NCBI RefSeq assembly: GCF_001613325.1
Contig: NZ_BDCD01000018.1
Location: 247,411 to 311,410, forward strand
Direction: 5' to 3'
Length of the DNA: 64,000 nt
Origin: Nocardia yamanashiensis NBRC 100130
Lineage (GTDB): Bacteria; Actinomycetota; Actinomycetes; Mycobacteriales; Mycobacteriaceae
The position numbers were made by a program, and so were the translations under genes. Below the pieces are notes generated by a model that did no database searches, was not told the DNA's origin, and saw only the letters and a list, made by a program, of their open reading frames with translations. Shown piece by piece: positions 42,505 to 50,913 of this stretch (positions are counted from its first letter, which is position 1; the number at the start of each line of letters is the position of its first letter).

Positions 42505-44249
42505 CGGGCGACCTGGCCCGCGCTGACCAGGCCGGTGACGGCGGCGCCGGAATCCAGGGCGTCGTCGACGCCGCGGCGGGCGGTGCCGTGCAGGTCGCGC
42601 AGGCCGTTGCGGGCGACCGGGACCTCGAGTACCGCCATGCCGCCGGAGGTTCGGCGCGCTGTCACCGCCGCGCCGAGGCCGGTGACGTCTACCGTGCGGT
42701 GCGTGACGCCGTAGGCGCCGCAGAGCTGGGCGATGTCCACGTCTTGCGGTGTGCCGTAGATCCTTTCGAAGGTGTCGCCGTAGGGAGCGTCCTTGTAGCG
42801 GGGATGGCCCTGTTCGAGGAGTTCGAAGATACCGCCGCCGGAGTCGTTGGAGACCACGATGATCAGGTTGTCGGGGCGGTGTTCCAGGCGGCCGGATTGC
42901 AGGCCGGAGGCGTCGTAGGCGAAGGTCAGGTCGCCGAGCAGGGCGATGACGGTACGGTCGGGGGCGGCCAGGGCGGCGCCGATGGCGGCGCTGACATTGC
43001 CGTCGATACCGGCCACGCCGCGGTTGGACAGCACCTGCACTCCGGTGGGGAGCACGCCGGTCAGGGAGACGTCACGGATCGGATTGGAGGCGCCGAGCCA
43101 GAGCAGGTCGCCTGGGCGCAGGCTGCCCAGGAGGGTGTCGGCTACGCCCAGGCCGGTGGCGCGGTGCTCGGGTTCGGCGAGCACGGCCGCCCATTGGCGG
43201 CGCACGGCGGCGTCCAGAATGCGCAGCTCATCGGCCCAGGAGGCGGAGGGGCGGCCGCGGTAGATCGGTTGCGCGGCAAGGATTTCGATATCCGGCGCGG
43301 CATAGATCCAGTCGCCGCCGGTATCGGCCAGCACGGTGGTCACGTCCGGGCGGGCGAGCAGTTTGCCGACATTGCGGTGCAGGGTGGGGCGGCCGTAGAC
43401 GACGACCTGGTGCGGGCGGACGTAGTCCAGGACCCAGGGGTGCAGGCGGGGCCGGGCGCCGACCTCGACGGTCGGTTCGGCCATGCAGGGCACTTCGGGC
43501 GGGACGCCGGACAGGTCGGCGCCGTCCCCGGCGATCACCAGGGTGGACAGTGCGAGGTCGATTTCCCAGGCCGCGGGCGGCGCGGCGGGTCCGCCGGTCA
43601 GGCGGATCCAGGGTGCGCCGGCGGCGCGGCCGGCCGGGAACGGCAGGCGGTCGGCGGCCGGAGGCAGTCCCGAGGCCAGCGGCACGTCGAGCTGGACGGG
43701 GCCGGGACGGCCGCCCAGCCGACCGGCGGCGCGCCCGGCGGCGCGGCAGATCTGCGCTCGGACAATGCCATTGGTGTCGGAGCGCACGGTGTCGCCGGAC
43801 CATACCCGCTGCATGTGCCGCAATTGCGAGCCGAGCAGTGCACCCTGTTCGACGGTCTGCGAAGCGCCGGTGCCGAGCACTTCGGGCGGGCGGTTGGCGG
43901 TGACCAGCACCAGCGGGACGCCCGCGTAGTTGGCCTCGGTGACGGCCGGCAGCAGATTCGAGACGGCGGTGCCGGAGGTGGTCACCACGGCGGCGGGGCG
44001 GCCGGTGGACTTGGCGATGCCGAGCGCGACGAAGGCCGCCGAACGCTCGTCCAGCCGCACCTGCAAACGGATCTCGCCGGTGGCGGCCCGCCGGGTGAGT
44101 TCGAAGCCGAGCGGCCCGTTACGCGAGCCGGGGCAGTAGATGAACCATTCGACACCGCATCGGATGAGCTCGTCGACGACGATCGCCGCTACCACGGACG
44201 GCGCCGGCACTGCGAAATTTCCGGGGCTCGATTCTGAAGACACGCTCAT
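42501..44249 (-). CDS. MenD-like SEPHCHC synthase (thiamin diphosphate enzyme)
   Basis: A 582-residue ThDP enzyme. The N-terminal domain has CPGSRNGPLGFEL (39-51), VTTSGTAVSNLLPAV and GTGASQTVEQ. The ThDP/Mg motif runs from GDLTF (439) to NDSGGGIFE (from 468). MenD joins isochorismate and 2-oxoglutarate to make SEPHCHC. It opens the five-gene operon, and GGAG precedes its ATG by 4 bases. It is somewhat divergent from the housekeeping actinobacterial MenD sequences I remember. It may be a paralog in a specialised pathway or the true menaquinone enzyme. Confidence 0.88.
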   Translation of the reverse strand: MSVSSESSPGNFAVPAPSVVAAIVVDELIRCGVEWFIYCPGSRNGPLGFELTRRAATGEIRLQVRLDERSAAFVALGIAKSTGRPAAVVTTSGTAVSNLLPAVTEANYAGVPLVLVTANRPPEVLGTGASQTVEQGALLGSQLRHMQRVWSGDTVRSDTNGIVRAQICRAAGRAAGRLGGRPGPVQLDVPLASGLPPAADRLPFPAGRAAGAPWIRLTGGPAAPPAAWEIDLALSTLVIAGDGADLSGVPPEVPCMAEPTVEVGARPRLHPWVLDYVRPHQVVVYGRPTLHRNVGKLLARPDVTTVLADTGGDWIYAAPDIEILAAQPIYRGRPSASWADELRILDAAVRRQWAAVLAEPEHRATGLGVADTLLGSLRPGDLLWLGASNPIRDVSLTGVLPTGVQVLSNRGVAGIDGNVSAAIGAALAAPDRTVIALLGDLTFAYDASGLQSGRLEHRPDNLIIVVSNDSGGGIFELLEQGHPRYKDAPYGDTFERIYGTPQDVDIAQLCGAYGVTHRTVDVTGLGAAVTARRTSGGMAVLEVPVARNGLRDLHGTARRGVDDALDSGAAVTGLVSAGQVAR

Positions 44250-44627
44250 TGCACTCCACTACATGGGACGAAACAACCCCACTCGGACGGCGCACGACAC
44301 TGCGCTTGCGATCGGGGAAGACGACGTAGTCATGTGAGCCGACATGGCCAGCGCCGCTGCGAAGATCGGATCGAAACTGCTGGTCGACCGACCGGCATCC
44401 AACTGGCAACAGGCTATCGCCGCGCTTCGAAGGCTGTCAATTCAGAAGCGATCAACGAAACATAAAGCTAGCGAGCACATTTCATCACAATGGCCAGTGG
44501 TGGCACTAGCCAGTGTGGGCACACGGCAGGGCGCATTCGGGGGTTGAGCCGCCCTCAGCGGTGTGCTAGCGAACTTTCAGGCAACGCCGGGTCCGGACAA
44601 CTTCCGGCGAACGCCGGGCGTGCGGGT
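44250..44627. promoter_or_regulatory. Control region upstream of the menD-like operon
   Basis: A 378-bp gap. TGGCCAGTGGTGGCACTAGCCAGTG (44491-44515, key parts) holds two GCCAGTG direct repeats and a CACT-AGCC-AGTG inverted repeat, continuing TGTGGGCAC. This matches the CACT-GGCC-AGTGTGGG element at 34330-34345. The stretch 44420-44490 is AT-rich (CATAAAGCTAGC, TTTCATCACAA) and suits a promoter. Assignment as an operator is inference. Confidence 0.45.
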
Positions 44628-45413
44628 TCAGACGACCGGCAGCCCGAGGATGGCCAGGATGTGACCCGGGAAGAGCACACCGTCCAGGCGGCCGGTCTGG
44701 GCATAGAATTTGCGCCGCAATCCGGTCGCCGGGTTGCGCAGATGCAGGGTCCAGACGTGCGGCGCGAACTCCACCCCGCCTTCCGCCCAGACCTGCCGGA
44801 AGCGCGGGAATTCGCCGAGTTCGTGCAGCAGTTCGGTGAATCCCTCGGTATTGCCGGAGCGGCCGATCAATCCGCGCATCCAGCGCACCACCTGGCGGAC
44901 ATCGGAATCCCAATTCACCAGGACGCGGGTGGCCAGCTCATTGCTGAAGAACCAGCGCAGCATATTGCCGTCCTCGCGGACGCCGGGGAAGGCATCATCC
45001 CAATTCTCGTTGCTGGCCAGCAGATTCGCGCGAGTGTCGATGTACGCGGCGAGATTCGGGCGGTGCAGTTCGAGCATGTTCAGCATGCTCGGTGTGACGG
45101 CGGCGCGCAGTTCTTCCACGGTCGGGAATTCCGAGGCGGGCAGGCCCGCCAGATCGCTGAGTTGCCGGCGCACCGCGAGCGTGAGCGGTTCCAGCCGATC
45201 CAGATATCGGGTGAGCGCCTCGACCACTTCGCGGGTGGGATTGCCGCGCTCACCCTTCTCCAGATGCGTTATGTAGCTGGCGCTCACGCCCGCGTTGAAA
45301 GCCAGGCGTTCGCGGGAAAGGCCCCGATCGTCGCGCAGCCGCCGCAGCAGATTCCCGAAACTGGGAGCTTCTATTTCCCGGGAATCACGCCCACACGCCG
45401 CATCCGCGACCAC
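44628..45413 (-). CDS. XRE-family regulator with MmyB-like ligand-binding domain (paralog 3)
   Basis: A 261-residue paralog of the proteins at 24292 and 35280. HTH: SRERLAFNAGVSASYITHLE. Ligand domain: MLELHRPNLAAYIDTRANLLA and VRWMRGLIGRSGNTEG. The GTG at 45413 was chosen because a full AAGGAGG lies 5-6 bases upstream; the in-frame GTG at 45428 overlaps that site. It sits beside the menD-like operon with the shared CACT-N4-AGTG element between them, so it is the best candidate for its regulator. The last residues ILAILGLPVV are unlike those of the other copies. Confidence 0.85.
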   Translation of the reverse strand: MVADAACGRDSREIEAPSFGNLLRRLRDDRGLSRERLAFNAGVSASYITHLEKGERGNPTREVVEALTRYLDRLEPLTLAVRRQLSDLAGLPASEFPTVEELRAAVTPSMLNMLELHRPNLAAYIDTRANLLASNENWDDAFPGVREDGNMLRWFFSNELATRVLVNWDSDVRQVVRWMRGLIGRSGNTEGFTELLHELGEFPRFRQVWAEGGVEFAPHVWTLHLRNPATGLRRKFYAQTGRLDGVLFPGHILAILGLPVV

Positions 45414-45565
45414 CGCAACCTCCTTCACTTCGCCTCGGCCGTATCCGCTTCCGCGGAGGTACGGCCGAGTACAGATTCAGAGGGGATGGTTCCACAATTG
45501 CGTAGTCGCTTGCGTGCGCATAACTGTCCCTGTTTGTATCACCGGGGAATCCTGTCAGGAAATCC

Positions 45566-47239
45566 CTACGCGCCCAGTGCGAGTGCGCGCGGCGGATTTT
45601 CGCCGCGGCGATGCGCCGGATCGGGTGCGGGGACCGCATCCAGCAATCGCCGAGTGTAGTCCTGCCGGGGCTGCCCGAAAACATCTTCGACCAGGCCGGT
45701 TTCCACCATTTCACCCTGTTTCAGGACGACCACGCGATCGGCCACCTGATGCACCACCGCCAGATCATGACTGATGAAAAGGCAGGCGAAACCATATTCG
45801 GCGCGCAAGTCGGAAAACAGATCCAGCACCTGCGCCTGCACCGACACGTCGAGCGCGCTGGTGGGCTCGTCGGCCACCAGCAGGCGGGGAGCCAGCGCGA
45901 GCGCCCGGGCCAGGGCCACGCGCTGCCGCTGCCCGCCGGAGAGTTCACCGGGCCGGCGGCCGGCGTAATCGCGTGGCAGCCGCACCGATTCGAGCAGCTC
46001 GCCCACCCGATTGCGGAGCAGCGCGCCGGAGGCGACCCGGTGCACCAGCAGCGGTTCGCCGATGGAGTCCTCGAGCGTGCGGCGCGGATCCAGCGATGCG
46101 GTGACGTCCTGGTGCACCAGGGCCACGTCCTTGCGCAAGCCGCGCAGCTCGCGGGTGGACAGACCGGTCAGCGGGGTGCCGTGCAGCACCACCTCGCCGG
46201 TGGTGGCGGGCACCAGGCCGAGCGCGGTGCGGCCCAGGGTGCTCTTGCCGGAGCCGGATTCGCCGACCAGGCCGATCACCTCGCGCGGCGCGACGGTGAG
46301 CGAGAGATCGCGCAGGGCCTGGAAACGCTTGCGGCCCTGGCGATACACCACTGAGACGTGGTTGAGCCGCAGTACCGGTTCCGGCACGGGTTCCGGCGCG
46401 GCGGCGGGCCCGACCACGTCGAGGGCCGCCCCGCCGCTGGGCAGCGTCGGCACGGCAGCCAGCAGGGTGCGGGTGTACTCCTCGCGCGGTTCGGCGAAAA
46501 GGTCGTGCACCGAACGGGTTTCGACGACCTGCCCGGCGTTCATCACCACCACCCGGTCCGCGATGGCGGCCACCACGCCCAGATTGTGGGTGATGAACAG
46601 GATGGCGGTGTCGTTGCGGCGCTGCAGCTCTCGCAGCAGTTCCAGGATCTCCGCCTGCACGGTCACGTCCAGGGCGGTGGTGGGCTCGTCGGCGATGAGC
46701 AGATCCGGTTCGCCGGACAGGGCCAGGGCGATGACCACGCGCTGCTTCTGGCCGCCGGAGAGCTGGTGCGGGTACCAGTCGACGCGCTTCTCCGGCTCGG
46801 GAATGTCCACCAGGCCCAGCAGCTCGACGGCGCGCGCCCGCGCCGCCGCCTTGCCGATCGGGCCGTGCGCGCGCAGCGCCTGGGTGATCTGGGTGCCGAT
46901 CTTCTGCACCGGGTTCAGCGCGGTCTGCGGTTCCTGGAAGACCATGGCGGCACGGGTGCCGCGCAGCGGGCGCAGTTCGGCATCGGTGGCGCCGACGATC
47001 TCGTTGTCGCCCAGGCGAATCGAACCGGCGGCGTGGGCGCCGTCGGGCAGCAGGCCGAGCACCGCGCGGGCGGTCAGCGATTTGCCCGAACCGGATTCGC
47101 CGACCAGCGCCACGGTCTCACCGCGGCCGACGGTCACGCTCACCCGGTCGACCACCGTGCGGTCGCCGAAACGCACTGTCAGATCCCGGATTTCGAGCAG
47201 CGATCGCTGATCGTCCGCCCGGTCGTCCTTGTCGCTCAT
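45566..47239 (-). CDS. ABC importer ATPase, DppD-DppF fusion
   Basis: A 557-residue protein containing two complete ABC ATPase halves. The first has Walker A GESGSGKSLT (47-56), signature LSGGQKQR and LLIADEPTTALD. The second has Walker A GESGSGKSTLG, signature LSGGQRQR and LLVADEPTSALD. Each is followed by the oligopeptide-transporter C-terminal extension (EEYTRTLLAAVP; QDYTRRLLDAVP). It powers the permeases encoded upstream. The ATG at 47239 overlaps the preceding permease stop as ATGA. It is the last gene of the operon. Confidence 0.92.
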   Translation of the reverse strand: MSDKDDRADDQRSLLEIRDLTVRFGDRTVVDRVSVTVGRGETVALVGESGSGKSLTARAVLGLLPDGAHAAGSIRLGDNEIVGATDAELRPLRGTRAAMVFQEPQTALNPVQKIGTQITQALRAHGPIGKAAARARAVELLGLVDIPEPEKRVDWYPHQLSGGQKQRVVIALALSGEPDLLIADEPTTALDVTVQAEILELLRELQRRNDTAILFITHNLGVVAAIADRVVVMNAGQVVETRSVHDLFAEPREEYTRTLLAAVPTLPSGGAALDVVGPAAAPEPVPEPVLRLNHVSVVYRQGRKRFQALRDLSLTVAPREVIGLVGESGSGKSTLGRTALGLVPATTGEVVLHGTPLTGLSTRELRGLRKDVALVHQDVTASLDPRRTLEDSIGEPLLVHRVASGALLRNRVGELLESVRLPRDYAGRRPGELSGGQRQRVALARALALAPRLLVADEPTSALDVSVQAQVLDLFSDLRAEYGFACLFISHDLAVVHQVADRVVVLKQGEMVETGLVEDVFGQPRQDYTRRLLDAVPAPDPAHRRGENPPRALALGA

Positions 47240-48123
47240 CCGATCCTCCGGGCACGGCCCAGAGCCTGGGCGATCAACAGGAATCCGAGGGTGAGGCCGG
47301 AGACCACCAGCAGGGGTCCGACCGCGTACGCCGGATTGGCGTCCAGATTGTCGATGGAGCCCGCGATGAGCGAGCCCAGCGACGGGTCCGGCGGGCGCAC
47401 GCCGATGCCGATGAAGCTCATGGCGGCCTCCACGAACACCGCCAGCGACATGGACAGCGCCAGCTGCACCGACAGCGGCTCGATCACATTGGGCAGCACG
47501 TGCTTTCGCAGCGTCCACCAGGTGCTCGCGCCGATCACCTCGGCGGCCTCCACGAACGGCTGTTCGCGCACGGCCAGGATGGCGGTGCGGATCTGGCGGC
47601 CGAAGATGGGGATCTCGGCGGCCACGATCACGATGACCACCGCGTGCGCGCCGGGTCCGGTGACGGCCGAGAGCGCGATGGCGAAGATGAGCGCCGGGAA
47701 GGCCAGGATCAGGTCGAAGATGCGCTGGGTGATGACGTCGGCGACGGCGTTCACGCTGGCCAGCAAGCCGGTCAAGGCGCCGACGGCCGCACCCAGCGGT
47801 ACCGCCACCAGGCCGATGAGCAGGTTGATGCGAATGCCGTACAGCACGCGGCTGAGGATGTCGCGATTGACATTGTCGGTGCCGAGCCAGTGCTCGCCGC
47901 TCGGGCCGAGCAGGTTGGCCCCCGGAATCTGTTCCAGCGGACCGTATTTCGTGAGCACGCCGGCGAAGAGGCCGGCGAGGGCGATGATCCCGACCAGGAG
48001 CACCCCGGCCAGGCCCTGGCCCCGGGTCAGCGCCCGCAGACCCCGGCCGTCGTTCCGGCGGGCGGCCGGGCGGACGCTCGCCGCCTCGGGTGCGATTCCG
48101 GCCAGATCGATGGATTCACTCAT
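47236..48123 (-). CDS. ABC importer permease, DppC-type
   Basis: A 295-residue inner-membrane permease with six hydrophobic helices and an extended periplasmic loop after the first (LLGPSGEHWLGTDNVNRDILSRVLYG, the DppC hallmark). The EAA loop is VEAAEVIGASTWWTLRKHVLPN. An N-terminal cytoplasmic tail of about 35 residues precedes the first helix. Start and stop overlap the neighbours as ATGA. Confidence 0.92.
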   Translation of the reverse strand: MSESIDLAGIAPEAASVRPAARRNDGRGLRALTRGQGLAGVLLVGIIALAGLFAGVLTKYGPLEQIPGANLLGPSGEHWLGTDNVNRDILSRVLYGIRINLLIGLVAVPLGAAVGALTGLLASVNAVADVITQRIFDLILAFPALIFAIALSAVTGPGAHAVVIVIVAAEIPIFGRQIRTAILAVREQPFVEAAEVIGASTWWTLRKHVLPNVIEPLSVQLALSMSLAVFVEAAMSFIGIGVRPPDPSLGSLIAGSIDNLDANPAYAVGPLLVVSGLTLGFLLIAQALGRARRIG

Positions 48124-49079
48124 GCCCGGCCTCCGATCCGGATGCGCGGGTCGAGCCAGGCGTGCACGATATCGGTGGTGAGCTGGATGGCCACGAACAC
48201 CGCCACCGAGAACAGCAGCAGCGCCTGCACCACCGGATAGTCGCGCCGGTTGATGCCCTGTTCGATGAGCTGCCCGATGCCCGGCCAGGCGAAGGCGGCC
48301 TCGACCAGCACCGCGCCGCCGAGCAGCTGCCCGGCCTGGATGCCGAGCGCGGTCAGCATGGTGGGCAGGGCGTTTCGCAGCGCGCCGCGGGTGACGATCC
48401 GCCGATGCGAGATGCCCAGCGCCCGCGCGGTGAGCACATACGGTTTGCGCAGTTCGGTGCGCAGCGATTCGGTGAGGAACCGGGTGAGCGCCGCGGTCAC
48501 CGGCAGCGCCAGGCAGATCGAGGGCAGCAGCAGGTATTGCACGGTGATGTCCGGGTGCGCGGCGAACCCGTCCGGCGGGACGCCGCCCGCCGGCAGAATC
48601 GGGAACACGATGGCGAACACCAGCACCAGCAGCACGCCGGTCACGAAGACCGGCACCGCCACCGCCACCGTATTCGCCGCCGCCACAATGGCATTCAGCC
48701 AGCGCTTGTCCCACAGCACGGCCGACACGCTGACCGCGAGACTCACCACGACGGCCAGCGCCAGCGCCGAGACGGCGAGCGCCAGGGTATTGGTGAGCCC
48801 GCGCCCGACCAGGTCGGAGATCTGGCCGCCGATGATGTAGGACCGGCCCAGATCACCGGTGAACACACCGTGCAGCCAGGTCAGGTACTGGGCGGGCCAG
48901 GACCGGTCCAGGCCGAGCTGATGGCGAATGGCCGCAATGGTTTCCGGGGTGGCGTCCGGCCCGGCCAGGGTGGTGGCCGGATCGCCGGGCACCAGCCGCA
49001 GCAGCAGGAAGATCAGCACCGAGGCGCCGAACAGCACCGCCACCGCCGACGGCACCCGGCGCAGCAGATAGGCGATCAT
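48120..49079 (-). CDS. ABC importer permease, DppB-type
   Basis: A 319-residue permease beginning MIAYLLRRVPSAVAVLFGAS with the RLVPGDPA segment after helix 1, the DppB hallmark. The EAA loop is VLTARALGISHRRIVTRGALRN, and the end DPRIRIGGRA is typical. It pairs with the DppC-type permease. It overlaps the substrate-binding-protein stop as ATGA, so synthesis of the membrane parts is coupled to that of the binding protein. Confidence 0.92.
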   Translation of the reverse strand: MIAYLLRRVPSAVAVLFGASVLIFLLLRLVPGDPATTLAGPDATPETIAAIRHQLGLDRSWPAQYLTWLHGVFTGDLGRSYIIGGQISDLVGRGLTNTLALAVSALALAVVVSLAVSVSAVLWDKRWLNAIVAAANTVAVAVPVFVTGVLLVLVFAIVFPILPAGGVPPDGFAAHPDITVQYLLLPSICLALPVTAALTRFLTESLRTELRKPYVLTARALGISHRRIVTRGALRNALPTMLTALGIQAGQLLGGAVLVEAAFAWPGIGQLIEQGINRRDYPVVQALLLFSVAVFVAIQLTTDIVHAWLDPRIRIGGRA

Positions 49080-50665
49080 GCCAGGAAGGTGTCGGCGAGA
49101 TTCAGTTCGCGGCGCTTGGTCCAGCCCACCCCGTGCAGCTTCTTGCTGGTGGTGCCCTGGGCCCAGCGCACGCCGATCTCGATCAGGAACAGGCCCTCCA
49201 GCAGCTGATCGCTCAGTGCCTGGTACGCCTTGACCGCGTCCGGGCCGGTACCGGTGGGCCGCTTCCAGGCGGCGTCTGCGGCGGCCACGTAGGCGGGAGA
49301 TTCGAAGTGGGAGGCGTTCTTCCGCGCATTGAACGGGTAGGCGCTGACCGTCAGGGTCGACGGCACGAACTGCGCCCACGAATGGTCGGTGATCCACAGA
49401 CCCGGGAACTGCGCGCCGATCAGCTGCTTGACGAAGGTGGCGTTCTCGGTGGGCACCAGCTCGGTGTCGATGCCGATCTCGGCCAGGTTGGCCTGCACGA
49501 TCTGCGCGGTCGCCTCGTAGGTGCCGATGCCGGCATTGAAGGCCAGCGGCAGCTTGGGCGGCTTGGGCAGGCCCGAGAGCAGCTGCTTGGCCTTGTTCAC
49601 GTCCCGCTTGAACCGGGTGTTGCGGGATTCGTCGAAGGCGGGCGAGTTCTTGGGCCACGGCACGTTCAGGGCGTAGCCCGCGCCCCGGAACACCTCGGCG
49701 ATGATCCGGTCCCGGTCGATGGCATAGGCGATGGCCTGGCGCACCTTCACGTCCGCGAGCGTCGGATCCTGCACGTTCGCACCGACGTACAGCTGCAGTT
49801 CCGCGCCCTCGTACGGGATGACCTTGAAACCGTCGGTCTTGGCGAGGTTCTCGTTGTCGCGGTAGGTGATGCCGTCGGCGAAGTGGATCTGGCCCGACTT
49901 GAGGGCGTTGAGCTGCGCCTGGCTGTCGGTGATCACGCTGAATTCGACGCGGTCCAGGTACGGGCGGTCGGGCACCCAGTAGTTCGGGTTCTTCTCGAAC
50001 ACCAACTGCGAGTTGGGCACCCGGTTCACGAACTTGAACGGGCCGGTGCCGACGATCTTCTCGCCGGTGCCCAGCTGGTCGATGGATTCGCTGTCCAGGA
50101 TGGGCGCGGTGTCGAGCAGATCGAAGAGGTTGCCGATCGGGTGCGCGAGCGTCAGCGTGATCTTGTGCGGGTCGGTGGTGTCATAGCCGGTGATGGCGGC
50201 GGCGGTGCTCTTGAGCTGCGCCGACCATTTCGGATCGGCGTAGGTGCGCAGCGAGAACTCCACATCCTTGGAGGTGAAGGGACGGCCGCTGTGGAACTTC
50301 ACGTCATCGCGCAGTTCCAGGGTGACGGACTGCCCGTCCGGGGCCACCGTCCACTTCTTGGCCAGCAGCGGCTGCGGTTCCAGCTTGTCGTGCGGGTAGC
50401 GCACCAGCGTCTCGAAGACCAGGCCGACGACCCACGGGGTGGTGCCGGTATTGGTGAGAATGTTCGCGGGCACCAGGTCGAACAGCACGCCGTACTTGAG
50501 CGTGCCGCCCTTGACCGGCGCGGCATTGTCGTCGCCGCCGCCCTTGGCCTGATCGACCGCCGAGGTGCAGGCCGCGAGCGCGCCGCCGCCGAAGATGGCC
50601 AGGGCCGCGACGGCCGAAGAACGCAGGAAACGACGACGATCGAGTCCGCCGGGGGACGAATTCAT
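49076..50665 (-). CDS. ABC importer substrate-binding lipoprotein (SBP family 5)
   Basis: A 529-residue family 5 solute-binding protein. The N-terminus has a twin-arginine signal (DRRRFLRSS, 9-17) and a lipobox ALAAC with lipidated Cys33. Family segments include GTGPFKFV and LADVKVRQAIAYAIDRDRI. Family 5 proteins bind peptides, nickel complexes, opines and other ligands. A neighbouring arylsulfatase and a cysteine-rich leader peptide suggest a sulfur-containing ligand. GAGGA lies upstream of the ATG at 50665, and two hairpins (50742-50761 and 50705-50719) lie between the leader peptide and this start. Confidence 0.9.
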   Translation of the reverse strand: MNSSPGGLDRRRFLRSSAVAALAIFGGGALAACTSAVDQAKGGGDDNAAPVKGGTLKYGVLFDLVPANILTNTGTTPWVVGLVFETLVRYPHDKLEPQPLLAKKWTVAPDGQSVTLELRDDVKFHSGRPFTSKDVEFSLRTYADPKWSAQLKSTAAAITGYDTTDPHKITLTLAHPIGNLFDLLDTAPILDSESIDQLGTGEKIVGTGPFKFVNRVPNSQLVFEKNPNYWVPDRPYLDRVEFSVITDSQAQLNALKSGQIHFADGITYRDNENLAKTDGFKVIPYEGAELQLYVGANVQDPTLADVKVRQAIAYAIDRDRIIAEVFRGAGYALNVPWPKNSPAFDESRNTRFKRDVNKAKQLLSGLPKPPKLPLAFNAGIGTYEATAQIVQANLAEIGIDTELVPTENATFVKQLIGAQFPGLWITDHSWAQFVPSTLTVSAYPFNARKNASHFESPAYVAAADAAWKRPTGTGPDAVKAYQALSDQLLEGLFLIEIGVRWAQGTTSKKLHGVGWTKRRELNLADTFLA

Positions 50666-50704
50666 CTGTAAATCCTCGAGATATGAGCCGCACGACGCGG
50701 CGAG

Positions 50705-50719
50705 GGTGCGTTACGCACC
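50705..50719 (-). other. Leader hairpin before the importer operon
   Basis: GGTGCG-TTA-CGCACC forms a 6-bp stem with a 3-base loop about 40 bases before the binding-protein ATG. A second hairpin, GACGCGC with GCGCGTC (50742-50761), begins on the stop of the leader peptide. Both could switch with ribosome position. No alternative structure was computed. Confidence 0.4.
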
Positions 50720-50759
50720 GTGGGGACTGAGAGCAGGAGAGGACGCGCGGGCCGGCGCG

Positions 50760-50813
50760 TCAGGCACAGAGACGACAACCGGCGCCGGGCGCGCAAAGGT
50801 GACTGGTGTGCAT
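50760..50813 (-). CDS. Cysteine-rich leader peptide MHTSHLCAPGAGCRLCA
   Basis: A 17-codon ORF with three Cys codons, ending 94 bases before the importer binding protein. TAGCGT (minus strand, 50827-50822) lies 8 bases before its ATG, so the transcript starts at or next to the start codon. Such polycysteine leaderless ORFs are known in mycobacteria as cysteine-responsive attenuators of sulfur operons: low Cys-tRNA stalls the ribosome and releases downstream expression. The hairpin at 50742-50761 starts on its stop codon. The position and composition strongly fit this role. Confidence 0.65.
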   Translation of the reverse strand: MHTSHLCAPGAGCRLCA

Positions 50814-50821
50814 GGTGAGCG

Positions 50822-50827
50822 ACGCTA
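50822..50827 (-). promoter_or_regulatory. -10 box of the importer operon
   Basis: TAGCGT on the minus strand, 8 bases before the leader-peptide ATG. No good -35 is apparent. It is the same -10 sequence as the one before the LtrA gene. Confidence 0.5.
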
Positions 50828-50913
50828 ACAGCGGGTGAGCGGGCGATCAGTGGTTGCGCGCAGCCAGAATCAAACCCTGGCGGGGACGGCGGATGCGGCC
50901 CTTTGCTGAAAGC

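Noticed and set aside
40321..44237. Two long plus-strand frames across the men-like operon
   Set aside because: Both are antisense to MenD, MenE and isochorismate synthase genes with intact catalytic motifs, and contain no recognisable domain.
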